Origin: Exiguobacterium sp. BMC-KP
GTDB taxonomy: Bacteria; Bacillota; Bacilli; Exiguobacteriales; Exiguobacteriaceae
DNA length: 64,000 nucleotides
Direction: 5' to 3'
Assembly: GCF_001275385.1 (NCBI RefSeq)
Contig: NZ_LGIW01000015.1
Location: forward strand, 1,860,001 to 1,924,000
Positions 17,516 through 26,122 of the stretch are shown one piece after another (within the stretch, counting starts at the first letter, position 1; each line of letters begins with the position of its first letter). Made by a program: the position numbers and the translations under genes. The notes below the pieces were generated by a model. The model searched no databases. It was given only the letters and a program-made list of their open reading frames with translations, and was not told the origin of the DNA.

Positions 17516-18958
17516 TTATAATTTCGGAAGCGCGAATCCACCTGTCGCAAGCTCAAACGCATGCGCAGCGCGATAGATCGTCGCCTCATCGAAATGTTTT
17601 CCAATGATTTGTAAGCCGACTGGAAGACCGTCGACGAATCCAGCTGGAACTGAAATGGCTGGAACACCTGCCAAGTTGATTGGAATCGTCAAGATGTCAT
17701 TCGCATACATCGTGACGGGATCATCGAGTTGTGCACCAAGTTCGAATGCTGGTGTCGGCGCTGTTGGTCCGATGATGACGTCATAGTTCGCGAGGACATC
17801 GTCGAAATCTTTTTTGATCAGCGTCCGGGCTTGTTGTGCTTTTTTATAGTAGGCATCGTAGTAACCAGAGCTGAGCGCATACGTTCCGAGCATGATCCGG
17901 CGTTTGACTTCGTCTCCGAATCCTTGTGAACGGGAATACTTGAAGACATCTTCAAGTGCGTCCGCTTCGGCACGGACACCGTAACGTATTCCGTCAAAGC
18001 GTGCGAGGTTCGATGATGCTTCCGATGAAGCAAGTAAGTAGTACGTCGCAAGCGCATATTTCGAGTTCGGAAGTGAGACTTCGTCAACCGTTGCACCGAG
18101 TGCTTCGAGTTTTTGGATCGCTTCACGGATGTTGGCTTTGACGCCTTCACTGACACCCTCACCGAAGTATTCTTTCGGAACAGCAACTTTCAGACCTTTG
18201 ATATCACCTGTCAACGCTTGTGTGTAATCCGTTGCTGCAACGTTTGCAGACGTCGAATCCATCTCACAATGTCCTGCGATCGCACTCAAGAGATAGGCGT
18301 TGTCTTCGACCGTTCGTGTCAATGGACCAATTTGGTCAAGCGATGACGCGAACGCTACGAGACCGAAGCGTGAGACAAGACCGTAAGTTGGTTTTAAACC
18401 GACGACACCACAATAAGCAGCCGGTTGACGAATTGAACCACCTGTATCCGAACCAAGGCTGAATAAGACTTCGCCTGCTGCGACAGCTGCCGCTGAACCA
18501 CCCGAAGAACCGCCTGGGACGTGGTTTGTATCCCATGGATTACGGACTGGTTTATACGCCGAGTTCTCGTTTGATGAACCCATCGCGAACTCATCCATGT
18601 TCAATTTACCGATCGTGATTGCCCCTGCTTCATGCAGACGCTCGACGACTGTCGCATCATGTGCCGGTACGAAGTTCTCGAGGAATTTCGAACCACATGT
18701 CGTCGTCATCCCTTTCGTGACGATGTTATCCTTCACGCCGATTGGAAGACCAAACAATGGATTTGCTTCGTGTTTCGCGACGTCATCCATACGTTTTGCT
18801 TGTTCGAACGCTTCTTCATTCAATGAGAGAAACGCACCGATTTTCCCATCGACACGGTCGATTTGATCAAAAGATTCTTGGACGAGTTCAGAAACTTTGA
18901 CTTCGCCATCCTGAATGAGTGTGTGTAGTGTTTTGACACCATGTTCAAAAAGTGACAT
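17516..18958 (-). CDS. gatA: Aspartyl/glutamyl-tRNA amidotransferase subunit A
   Basis: Glutaminase subunit (480 aa) of GatCAB that releases ammonia from glutamine for tRNA amidation. It is an amidase-signature enzyme: the catalytic Lys76 is in [10 protein letters not shown], the cis-Ser is 151 in [17 protein letters not shown], and the nucleophile is Ser175 in [13 protein letters not shown], each three positions below the Staphylococcus numbering (79/154/178). The C-terminus [26 protein letters not shown] is typical. AAGGAGG lies before the ATG, 15 bases after gatC. Confidence 0.97.
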   Translation of the reverse strand: MSLFEHGVKTLHTLIQDGEVKVSELVQESFDQIDRVDGKIGAFLSLNEEAFEQAKRMDDVAKHEANPLFGLPIGVKDNIVTKGMTTTCGSKFLENFVPAHDATVVERLHEAGAITIGKLNMDEFAMGSSNENSAYKPVRNPWDTNHVPGGSSGGSAAAVAAGEVLFSLGSDTGGSIRQPAAYCGVVGLKPTYGLVSRFGLVAFASSLDQIGPLTRTVEDNAYLLSAIAGHCEMDSTSANVAATDYTQALTGDIKGLKVAVPKEYFGEGVSEGVKANIREAIQKLEALGATVDEVSLPNSKYALATYYLLASSEASSNLARFDGIRYGVRAEADALEDVFKYSRSQGFGDEVKRRIMLGTYALSSGYYDAYYKKAQQARTLIKKDFDDVLANYDVIIGPTAPTPAFELGAQLDDPVTMYANDILTIPINLAGVPAISVPAGFVDGLPVGLQIIGKHFDEATIYRAAHAFELATGGFALPKL

Positions 18959-18973
18959 CGGGTCATTTCCTCC

Positions 18974-19264
18974 TTATTCGAACACCGCTGGGACGCGGAC
19001 TTGTCCGTCTTCCCAATCTGGTGCGAGTCGTTCTACTTCCGTACGCGGAAGCGATGGACGTACTTCGTCCTTACGTAGGACGTTCTTTAAATCGAGGACG
19101 TGTGTCGTTGGTTCGACGCCCGTCGTATCGAGTTCATTTAATTGTTCAGCGAACCCAAGAATTTTCTCGAGTTGTCCTGTGAATTGTGCTACTTCTTCAT
19201 CTGTCACGGCAAGGCGTGCCAAATGCGCCACGTGGCGGACTTGCTCCTCATTAATCTTTGCCAT
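18974..19264 (-). CDS. gatC: Aspartyl/glutamyl-tRNA amidotransferase subunit C
   Basis: Small assembly subunit (96 aa) that wraps GatA and GatB. The family start [24 protein letters not shown] is clear, as is the C-terminal [33 protein letters not shown] start at the ATG at 19262-19264, with GGAGGTG eight bases upstream; a longer reading frame adding nine residues lacks such a site. First gene of gatCAB. Immediately upstream is an AT-rich region that presumably holds the promoter, but I could not place it convincingly. Confidence 0.95.
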   Translation of the reverse strand: MAKINEEQVRHVAHLARLAVTDEEVAQFTGQLEKILGFAEQLNELDTTGVEPTTHVLDLKNVLRKDEVRPSLPRTEVERLAPDWEDGQVRVPAVFE

Positions 19265-19334
19265 GTCATTCCACCTCCGGAACTTTTGCAATATATTTTA
19301 CACTATTTCTAATCATAGCACTTTTCGTCCAGAC

Positions 19335-19377
19335 AAAAAAGACGATGGTGCATCGGGGGGAGGTCCGCACCATCGTC
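19335..19377 (-). terminator. Intrinsic terminator after mntH
   Basis: Minus strand: perfect 11-bp stem GACGATGGTGC/GCACCATCGTC with a 15-base loop, then TTTTTT. A second, shorter hairpin (AAGCTT arms, 19393-19413) sits between it and the stop codon. Confidence 0.88.
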
Positions 19378-19464
19378 CTTATAGGGGTAGCAAAGCTTCC
19401 GGGCGGAAAGCTTCTAGTTATGAAATACCCGCTTTAAATCAGACGAAACAAAAATACTGAATAT

Positions 19465-20682
19465 TCATACTAATACATCAATGAGCAGATAGACATTGAA
19501 GACAATGACGATTGAGACGATCACCCAGGCCAACGCGTTCATGAACCGACTATTCCGGTGTTCTCCCATGTATCGCTCACTTGCTGTTGCTCGAATCAAC
19601 GGAATCAGCGCGAACGGAATCCCGAACGATAAGGCGACCTGACTGAGGACGAGTGCGCGCGTCGGATCAAAGCCCGAGAAGAGCAGTAAAATTGCCGGTA
19701 ACATCGTCACGGTCCGTCGGACGAACAACGGTAATTGAAGATGCAAGAAGCCACGCATGATCGCGTCCCCCGACATCGTACCAACACTTGAAGAAGCGAG
19801 ACCCGAGACGAGTAAGGCAATCGCAAACAGATACGGCGCGATACCACCGAGCGTGACATGCAGTCCTTCATAGATTTCTTCTAACGAACCGGCTTGGTAT
19901 GACGTGCCGTAAAAGACACTTGCTGCGATGACAAGCATCGCTCCGTTGACCGCTCCGGCAATCAACATCGCCCCCCAGATATCGAAGCGTTGGATGCGTA
20001 ACATCGATGCTTTATTCGCAACGTGCCCCATCCGTCGCTTTGTTAAATCGGAATGAAGATAGATCGCGTGTGGCATGACAGTTGCCCCAAGCATTCCGGC
20101 AGCAAGGACGATGCTCGATGTGCCTTCGAATCCCGGTATTAGCCCTGCTGAAAAATCACGGAAGACCGGATGAACTTCAAATACTTCAATCGCAAAAGCC
20201 GCTGCGATGATCAGGACGAGCACCGCGATGACGGCTTCAAAATGCCGGAGTCCCTTTTGCTCGAACCCGAGGATGACGAAGGACAGTACAGCTGTTAAAA
20301 GGGCTGCCATTCGTAAATCGATCGCAAACAGTAAATGAAATCCGAGCGCTGCTCCGACGAATTCCGCGAGATCCGTCGCCATCGCGACGAGTTCGGCTTG
20401 TACCCAGTAGAAGAAGCGACTGACTGGCGATAATTCCTCGCGAATTACTTCTGCCAAACTGAGATTACTGACGATCCCGAGTTTGGCTGATAGGAACTGA
20501 ATGACGACTGCCATCAAGTTCGAGGCAACAATGACCCAGAGCAACAAGTAGCCATACTGGGCACCCGCCGTCATGTTCGTCGCGAAATTCCCCGGATCAA
20601 GATAGGCGACGGCAGCGACGAACGCTGGCCCGAGATATGTCCGTTTTCTTGGTAAATCTTGTGTAAGTGGCTGTGTCGCCAT
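19465..20682 (-). CDS. mntH: Nramp divalent metal transporter MntH
   Basis: Proton-coupled Mn(II)/Fe(II) importer, 405 aa, about 11 TM helices. The metal-binding TM1 motif is present as AYLDPGNFATN, and TM6 as GATVMPHAIYLHSDL with the Met and His of the MPH motif; both identify a manganese-type Nramp. The start is placed at the ATG at 20680-20682, which has GAGGTGAAGGAG directly upstream and yields the usual short cytoplasmic N-terminus (MATQPLTQDLPRKRTYLGPAFV); an upstream in-frame ATG would add 26 residues that overlap the promoter. A palindrome over the -35 box suggests repression by a metal regulator. Own terminator. Confidence 0.95.
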   Translation of the reverse strand: MATQPLTQDLPRKRTYLGPAFVAAVAYLDPGNFATNMTAGAQYGYLLLWVIVASNLMAVVIQFLSAKLGIVSNLSLAEVIREELSPVSRFFYWVQAELVAMATDLAEFVGAALGFHLLFAIDLRMAALLTAVLSFVILGFEQKGLRHFEAVIAVLVLIIAAAFAIEVFEVHPVFRDFSAGLIPGFEGTSSIVLAAGMLGATVMPHAIYLHSDLTKRRMGHVANKASMLRIQRFDIWGAMLIAGAVNGAMLVIAASVFYGTSYQAGSLEEIYEGLHVTLGGIAPYLFAIALLVSGLASSSVGTMSGDAIMRGFLHLQLPLFVRRTVTMLPAILLLFSGFDPTRALVLSQVALSFGIPFALIPLIRATASERYMGEHRNSRFMNALAWVIVSIVIVFNVYLLIDVLV

Positions 20683-20707
20683 CTCCTTCACCTCACTTTT
20701 TGTTTTT

Positions 20708-20735
20708 ATTATACGCTTATTTTGCGCATGCGCAA
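20708..20735 (-). promoter_or_regulatory. mntH promoter with overlapping palindromic operator
   Basis: Minus strand: -35 TTGCGC, 16 bases, -10 TATAAT. The perfect palindrome TTGCGCATGCGCAA (20722-20735) covers the -35 box and part of the spacer. A repressor bound there would block RNA polymerase; MntR is the expected one, though the sequence is not a textbook MntR box. Confidence 0.65.
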
Positions 20736-20774
20736 CAAATATGTTTATGGTAAATAACAAAGTAGTAAGTAAAT

Positions 20775-20813
20775 AAAAAAGGTGCCTCCTATAATATAGG
20801 AAACACCTTTTTT
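20775..20813 (-). terminator. Intrinsic terminator after putP
   Basis: AAAAAAGGTG/CACCTTTTTT plus TCCTAT/ATAGGA, a symmetric hairpin four bases past the putP stop; it could work in both directions. Confidence 0.9.
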
Positions 20814-20816
20814 CAT

Positions 20817-22328
20817 TTAGACGATTTTTCGCTCAGGTTCCGCACCTTTTAGCTGTGCTTGAACTTGATCGAACTCGTCATAGATGGCTTGACTTGGTTC
20901 CTTCGTCACGAGACTACCGATGACGAGCGCAATCGTCGAAGCGATGAAAGCTGGAATCATCTCGTACATTTCTGAAATGTACGATGGTAATCCAGCGACG
21001 TTCTGATTGATAAGGATCCAAGCGATGACGACGACGGATCCCGTAATCATTGAAGCCAGTGCTCCCGTCTTGTTCATCCGGCGCCAGAGCAAACTGAAAA
21101 GAACGACCGGTCCGAACGCTGAACCAAAACCAGCCCACGCGTATCCGACAAGCGTTAAAATCGACTTCTGCGCGCCGAACGATAAGAGAATCGCGAGAAC
21201 CGCAACGACTAGAACCATGACGCGACCCATGACCATCAATTCGCGGTCTGAGGCACTCCGTTTAAAGAAACGGTGATAGAAATCATTCGTTGCCGCACTC
21301 GAAGAGACGAGGAGCTGCGTCGAGATCGTCGACATGATTGCAGCGAGTAAGGCTGCTAGCAGTAGCCCTGTAATGAATCCCGGGAAGAGATCACGTGATA
21401 ATTGAATGAAGACGTTCTCTGGATTTTTTAATCCAGCACTTTGTTGTGTGAAATAGGCATATCCGATTAAACCCGTCACCATTGCTCCGACGATCGAGAA
21501 TGTCATCCAAATCATGCCGACGCGACGTGCTGACTTCATCTCATGCAAGTTACGAATCGCCATGAAACGAACGATGATATGCGGTTGACCAAAGTAACCA
21601 AGTCCCCAGGCGAGAAGCGAGATGATACCAATCGTCGTCGTTCCTTTGAAGAGTTCCAGTTTCGATCCATCCGTCGACCGGATCGTCTCGAGCGTCTCGT
21701 TGATCCCGCCACTTAAAGTAAGGGCGACAGCTGGTACGATCAGTAGCGCGATAACCATGATCATCCCTTGGACGACGTCCGTCCAACTGACAGCAAGGAA
21801 ACCACCAAGGAAGACGTAAGCAATGACGACACCCGCTAAAATCCAAAGACCCGTCGTATATTCAAGACCAAAGACGGCTTCGAACAAACGACCACCGGCG
21901 ACAAAACCGCTTGATGCGTACATTATAAAGAATATTAAGATAACTCCAGCTGAAACTGTACGCAAAACACCACTTTTATCATGGAATCGTTTTTCAAAGT
22001 AATCGGGAATCGTGATCGCATCCCCTGCATGTGCCGTATACGCACGCAGACGCGGCGCGACGAGTAACCAGTTGGCATAAGCGCCAAGTAGTAATCCAAT
22101 GACGATCCATCCACTGGACAGACCAGTTGCATACATCGCACCCGGTAATCCCATCAACAGCCAGCCACTCATGTCACTTGCTCCTGCAGAGAGTGCCGTG
22201 ACGACGGGACCAATCGTACGTCCCCCAAGCATGTAGTCATTCATGTTCTTCGTCCGATAATACGCAATGACGCCTAGTGCGACCATCAGTCCGAGATACA
22301 GCAAAATCGCGAACCACATTCCGTTCAT
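20817..22328 (-). CDS. putP: Sodium/proline symporter
   Basis: SSS-family Na+/proline importer of the cytoplasmic membrane, 503 aa, about 13 TM helices. The N-terminal segment (GRTIGPVVTALSAGASDMSGWLLMGLPG) contains the Na+-site residues of PutP, and TM8 is ALLAAIMSTISTQLLVSSSA. I use the ATG at 22326-22328, with AAAGGGGGAGC upstream. The next gene upstream on this strand is P5C dehydrogenase, with a terminator between them. Together they take up and oxidise proline/ornithine products, but no proline dehydrogenase gene is visible in the window. Confidence 0.94.
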   Translation of the reverse strand: MNGMWFAILLYLGLMVALGVIAYYRTKNMNDYMLGGRTIGPVVTALSAGASDMSGWLLMGLPGAMYATGLSSGWIVIGLLLGAYANWLLVAPRLRAYTAHAGDAITIPDYFEKRFHDKSGVLRTVSAGVILIFFIMYASSGFVAGGRLFEAVFGLEYTTGLWILAGVVIAYVFLGGFLAVSWTDVVQGMIMVIALLIVPAVALTLSGGINETLETIRSTDGSKLELFKGTTTIGIISLLAWGLGYFGQPHIIVRFMAIRNLHEMKSARRVGMIWMTFSIVGAMVTGLIGYAYFTQQSAGLKNPENVFIQLSRDLFPGFITGLLLAALLAAIMSTISTQLLVSSSAATNDFYHRFFKRSASDRELMVMGRVMVLVVAVLAILLSFGAQKSILTLVGYAWAGFGSAFGPVVLFSLLWRRMNKTGALASMITGSVVVIAWILINQNVAGLPSYISEMYEMIPAFIASTIALVIGSLVTKEPSQAIYDEFDQVQAQLKGAEPERKIV

Positions 22329-22358
22329 CCTTGCTCCCCCTTTTTTTCGTGATATAAG

Positions 22359-22390
22359 AAAAACGGGCATGCAGGTCGCACACCCGTTTC
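22359..22390 (-). terminator. Intrinsic terminator after the P5C dehydrogenase gene
   Basis: Minus strand: AAACGGG-TGTGC paired with GCATG-CCCGTTT, then a T-run, between the dehydrogenase stop and putP. Confidence 0.82.
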
Positions 22391-22407
22391 ATCTATTAAA
22401 CACCATT

Positions 22408-23952
22408 TCAGAACATTTCTGAAGTTGTTTTTGCTTGAAGATGCAAAGTCAAGTAATCTGGTCCGCCTGCTTTTGAATCCGTACCTGACATGTTGAATCC
22501 ACCGAATGGTTGGTAACCAACGATAGCGCCTGTGCAACCACGGTTGAAGTAGAGGTTACCGACGTGGAAGTTCGCACGTGCGTACTCTTGATTCGTCCGG
22601 TCTTGTGTGATGACAGCACCTGTCAAGCCGTATTCCGTGTTGTTCGCGATGTCGATTGCTTCTTTGAAATCTTTCGCTTTCGTAAAGGCAACGACTGGTC
22701 CGAAGATCTCTTCTTGCATCAAACGATCTTTTGGTTGAACGTCAGCGACGACTGTCGGTGAGACGAAGAATCCTGTTGAATCATCCGCTGTACCACCTGC
22801 GACGATGCGCCCTTCTTCTTTTGCAACGTCGAAGTACGATGTGATTTTCTTGAACGCTGCCGCGTCGATGACCGGTCCGACATTGTTTGCGACATCCGTT
22901 GGGTTACCGATGCTGAGTTTGTTCGTGTTCGCGACAACTTTTTCGAGCAACTCGTCATAGACAGAGTCGAGTGCGACGACACGTGAACAAGCTGAACATT
23001 TTTGACCGGAGAATCCGAACGCTGCTTTTGTGATCATGTCTGCTGCGTAATCGAGATCAGCTGACTCATCGATGACCATCGTGTCTTTTCCGCCCATTTC
23101 CGCGATGACGCGTTTGAGCCAGATTTGACCTTCGTTCAATTTCGATGCCCGCTCGTTGATGCGAAGACCAACATCACGTGATCCTGTGAAGCTGATGAAG
23201 CGTGTTTTCGGATGGTCGACGAGGTAGTCACCGACTTCTGCTCCTGAACCTGGTACGAAGTTCAAGACACCTGCAGGAAGACCTGCTTGCTCCATTACTT
23301 CGACGAATTTCGCCGCGACGACCGGTGTCGTCGATGCTGGTTTCAAGAGGATCGGGTTCCCTGCCACGATTGCTGCGACTGCTGTTCCAGCCATGATCGC
23401 GAGTGGGAAGTTCCATGGTGAGATGATGACACCGACACCAAGTGGAATGTAGTCATAACGGTTATATTCGCCTGGACGACTCTCGACTTTTTTGCCGTCT
23501 TTTAAGACGAGCATCTGACGTGCGTAGTATTCGAGGAAATCGATTGCTTCTGCTGTATCCGCATCCGCTTCGTTCCAAGGCTTCCCTGCTTCTTTAACGA
23601 GGTAGGCAGAGAACTCATGCTTCCGCTTACGGATGATGTTCGCTGCTTTGAATAGGACGTCCGCACGTACAGACGGATTGACGAATTTCCATGTTTCGAA
23701 GGCTGTGACTGCTGCTTGCATCGCTTCTTCTGCATGTTCTTGTGTCGCTTTTGAGACACGTCCGACGATCTCTTCTTTATTAGCCGGATTGACGGAGACG
23801 ATTTTATCTTCCGTCGTCACATGTTTTCCACCGATGACGAGCGGATAATCTTTGCCGAGTTCTTGCGTGACGAGTGCAAGTGCCTCTTCGAACGCTTTCT
23901 TGTTTGCTTCTTGTGAGAAGTCCGTGAATGGTTCGTGTTTGTACGGAATCAT
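22408..23952 (-). CDS. pruA: L-glutamate gamma-semialdehyde (1-pyrroline-5-carboxylate) dehydrogenase
   Basis: NAD-dependent aldehyde dehydrogenase oxidising glutamate semialdehyde (P5C) to glutamate, the last step of proline and arginine/ornithine catabolism. 514 aa, the length of Bacillus RocA/PutC. Catalytic Glu285 ([10 protein letters not shown]) and Cys319 ([11 protein letters not shown]) are present, with the NAD fold FTGSRDVG and the family start [13 protein letters not shown] reading frame extends 97 codons further upstream, but the start with AAAGGGGGAATAG just before 23952 gives exactly the family N-terminus. Confidence 0.95.
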   Translation of the reverse strand: MIPYKHEPFTDFSQEANKKAFEEALALVTQELGKDYPLVIGGKHVTTEDKIVSVNPANKEEIVGRVSKATQEHAEEAMQAAVTAFETWKFVNPSVRADVLFKAANIIRKRKHEFSAYLVKEAGKPWNEADADTAEAIDFLEYYARQMLVLKDGKKVESRPGEYNRYDYIPLGVGVIISPWNFPLAIMAGTAVAAIVAGNPILLKPASTTPVVAAKFVEVMEQAGLPAGVLNFVPGSGAEVGDYLVDHPKTRFISFTGSRDVGLRINERASKLNEGQIWLKRVIAEMGGKDTMVIDESADLDYAADMITKAAFGFSGQKCSACSRVVALDSVYDELLEKVVANTNKLSIGNPTDVANNVGPVIDAAAFKKITSYFDVAKEEGRIVAGGTADDSTGFFVSPTVVADVQPKDRLMQEEIFGPVVAFTKAKDFKEAIDIANNTEYGLTGAVITQDRTNQEYARANFHVGNLYFNRGCTGAIVGYQPFGGFNMSGTDSKAGGPDYLTLHLQAKTTSEMF

Positions 23953-24037
23953 CTCTATTCCCCCTTTAATCTCTACTTTAAATCGCTTACATTCTCCATT
24001 GTACAGAAGCATGAGTCCGCTTACAATTATTCTAGTC

Positions 24038-24073
24038 AAAAAAATAAAGGAGCGACCGATTCGGTCACCCCTT
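24038..24073 (-). terminator. Intrinsic terminator after yneR
   Basis: Minus strand: AAGGGGTGACCG/CGGTCGCTCCTT (two G-U pairs), followed by TATTTTTTT. Confidence 0.85.
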
Positions 24074-24082
24074 GTTTCTCTA

Positions 24083-24370
24083 TTATTCCTTCGCTTGTGA
24101 AAAGACGATCTCTTCATGTTCGATCGAGACTTTGACGTCCTGACCTTGGAATAACCAGTCATCTTGATCCGAGACGACGAAATGAATGCCGTCGACGACC
24201 TCTTCGACTGCCACTCGTTCGACCTCTTCCATATGAACGCCAACCGAGAAACCTTGTGTTAAATCCGTTGATCCACCATATTTTGCGAAGAAGCGAATCG
24301 TATCGCCCGATTTTGCTTCCATCTCATCTTTAAAGTATTGCAATGCCTCATCTGTAATATGAATTTTCAT
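24083..24370 (-). CDS. yneR: HesB-like protein, YneR family
   Basis: Small cytosolic protein of 95 aa, the same length as Bacillus YneR, with the HesB/IscA-like fold ([17 protein letters not shown]... [19 protein letters not shown]). It lacks the three conserved cysteines of A-type Fe-S carriers, so an Fe-S scaffold role is not supported. Function unknown. I choose the ATG at 24368-24370, ten bases after AAAGGAG; a GTG three codons upstream sits too close to that site. A second HesB-like gene (YqkB type) lies at 38.1 kb. Confidence 0.85.
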   Translation of the reverse strand: MKIHITDEALQYFKDEMEAKSGDTIRFFAKYGGSTDLTQGFSVGVHMEEVERVAVEEVVDGIHFVVSDQDDWLFQGQDVKVSIEHEEIVFSQAKE

Positions 24371-24491
24371 TTCTATCACTCTCCTTTCGTTTAGTGTACC
24401 GATATCCTACTCAAAAAAGCGAATTTCCTGTATGGTAGAGACAAGATTAGCTATGGAATCACCATGAAACACTCATCTAGGAGGAATTCGA

Positions 24492-25331
24492 ATGAAACGA
24501 TCGCTCGTAGTCTTGCTTGCGACCAGTCTCGTACTCGTCGGTTGCGGAAACGATTCCCCGTCTTCTACAGATACCAAATCCCCGAAGACGACGGAAACGA
24601 AACAACAGAAGGCAGAACAAGCCGTTCTCGATGTCTATCAAACATATGAAAAAACGCTCGGTCAATCAGGACGAGCAGATGCAAAAAATCTCGCATCGAT
24701 TGAATATACAGGTGACGCAAAACAACTCGAACCACTCGCCGTTGGTGCGAAGAATTTGAACGTCGTTCCCGGTAAGGTCATCAAGTCGTTCCAAAAGGGC
24801 GACGTCGCTTATATTATCCACGAATTCAAGGATGCGAAAGGATCAATTCTCCCGAACCGTGGGTCAAAACTGTTATTAAAGAAAGACGATGAATGGAAAA
24901 TCGTCCTAACTCCTACGACATTCGATCCGTCCGTCTTCTCGACACTTGGTGACATGTTCGTTGGATTTAATGCTGATGAGTATGGCGTCAATGCAAAAGC
25001 CGCCGACGAGATCGGAAAAACGGATGAAAAAGAGCAGGATGCGGTCTTCTCTCGCGTCAATGCGCAAACCGATTATATGGCGCTTGAGATGAACAGTAAC
25101 ATTCTCATGATTTATGGTGAGGCGCTGAAGAACGAAGGAAATCCTGAGACGCTCGCCGATTACTACGAGGATTATGCAGATTGGTATGAGGAAGAACAAC
25201 CACTTCTCATGAAGACAGCAAAAGCCGGTACGGATTATGAGAAATACTTGATTGCTCTCGATCCATTGAAAGAAAGTCTTCAAAAAAAGCTTGAGAAATA
25301 TGCGGATCAATTAAATATGGAACTAGGATAA
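24492..25331 (+). CDS. Putative lipoprotein of unknown function
   Basis: Exported lipoprotein, 279 aa. The signal peptide ends in a lipobox, MKRSLVVLLATSLVLVGCGND, with the lipidated Cys at residue 18; a Ser/Thr/Lys-rich linker follows. The mature part is charged and mostly helical at the C-terminus (TLADYYEDYADWYEEEQPLL). The middle (residues ~60-150) reads like a small alpha+beta domain. I do not recognise a family with confidence. AGGAGG precedes the ATG. Only 12 bases separate it from the bcp start, so the two are co-transcribed and share the terminator after bcp. Confidence 0.85.
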   Translation: MKRSLVVLLATSLVLVGCGNDSPSSTDTKSPKTTETKQQKAEQAVLDVYQTYEKTLGQSGRADAKNLASIEYTGDAKQLEPLAVGAKNLNVVPGKVIKSFQKGDVAYIIHEFKDAKGSILPNRGSKLLLKKDDEWKIVLTPTTFDPSVFSTLGDMFVGFNADEYGVNAKAADEIGKTDEKEQDAVFSRVNAQTDYMALEMNSNILMIYGEALKNEGNPETLADYYEDYADWYEEEQPLLMKTAKAGTDYEKYLIALDPLKESLQKKLEKYADQLNMELG

Positions 25332-25343
25332 GGAGGATTTTTC

Positions 25344-25793
25344 ATGCAAGCACCTACATTCACCCTTCCGAACGCACAAGGAGACTCGATTTCCCTCGAG
25401 GATTATCGTGGAAAAAAAGTCGTACTTTATTTCTATCCGAAGGATTCAACACCTGGTTGTACGACTGAGGCATGTGATTTCCGAGATGCGACGCAAGCGT
25501 TTGAAGAAAACAATACCGTCATTTTGGGAGTCTCTGCCGATAGTCAGAAACGACATCAGAATTTTATCGCAAAATATGAATTACCATTCCAATTGTTATC
25601 AGATGTCGATCATGAAGTCTGTGAACAGTACGGTGTTTGGCAACTAAAAAAGAATTACGGTAAGGAATATTTTGGGATTGTTCGTTCAACATTTCTAATC
25701 GATGAGTCCGGTGAAATCGTGAAGGAATGGCGCAGTGTGAAAGTAAAAGATCACGTTGCAGAAGCACTTCAGTATGTGCAACAACAAAAATAA
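25344..25793 (+). CDS. bcp: Thioredoxin-dependent thiol peroxidase (Bcp/PrxQ)
   Basis: Cytosolic peroxiredoxin of the Bcp/PrxQ subfamily, 149 aa, reducing hydrogen peroxide and organic peroxides with thioredoxin. The peroxidatic Cys39 and the resolving Cys44 lie in KDSTPGCTTEACDFRD, the five-residue spacing typical of PrxQ. The catalytic Arg in GIVRSTFLID is present. AAGGAGG lies in the gap after the lipoprotein gene, showing coupled expression. Confidence 0.95.
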   Translation: MQAPTFTLPNAQGDSISLEDYRGKKVVLYFYPKDSTPGCTTEACDFRDATQAFEENNTVILGVSADSQKRHQNFIAKYELPFQLLSDVDHEVCEQYGVWQLKKNYGKEYFGIVRSTFLIDESGEIVKEWRSVKVKDHVAEALQYVQQQK

Positions 25794-25796
25794 TGC

Positions 25797-25831
25797 AAAG
25801 AACCAGTTGATTGAATCAACTGGTTCTTTTT
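25797..25831 (+). terminator. Intrinsic terminator after bcp
   Basis: Perfect stem AAGAACCAGTTGAT/ATCAACTGGTTCTT with loop TGA and a T-run. Confidence 0.93.
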
Positions 25832-25947
25832 GTATTCAAACATTCAAAAAACTCCTAATTTTATCCTTAGATAAAAATAATTAAATAAAAAAACCATTGG
25901 TATCACACATAAATTTAATAATTTTGAAATAATCTGAAAATATTCTA

Positions 25948-25976
25948 TTGATTTTTCTGAATATTGTATTTATTAT
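25948..25976 (+). promoter_or_regulatory. Sigma-A-like promoter of the oppA leader
   Basis: TTGATT, 17 bases, TATTAT. Initiation near 25983 would begin a roughly 140-base 5' leader that contains the stem at 25989-26058. Confidence 0.55.
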
Positions 25977-25988
25977 TGATAACAAGTT

Positions 25989-26058
25989 GATCCGGTGCTT
26001 TCCACAGCTTAAGAATAAAAGGCGATGACCCCTCTTATTTTTAGTCGGACACCGGATC
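25989..26058 (+). ncRNA. Structured 5' leader upstream of oppA (unidentified)
   Basis: GATCCGGTG (25989-25997) is perfectly complementary to CACCGGATC (26050-26058), closing a 52-base interior. Inside, TAAGAATAAAAGG can pair with the CTTATTTTTA segment around GGCGATGACC. No terminator hairpin lies between it and the start codon and it does not match a riboswitch class I know. Regulation of translation is possible, but unproven. Confidence 0.45.
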
Positions 26059-26122
26059 GCTATCCTATCGGTTCTTATCGTTTCACCAGATATATCTATT
26101 TCTTTTGGGAGGGATTTACTTT

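Noticed and set aside
22408-24243. 611-aa version of the P5C dehydrogenase
   Set aside because: The extra 97 residues are not part of the family, have no start signal and cross the yneR terminator region; the 514-aa form matches known enzymes.
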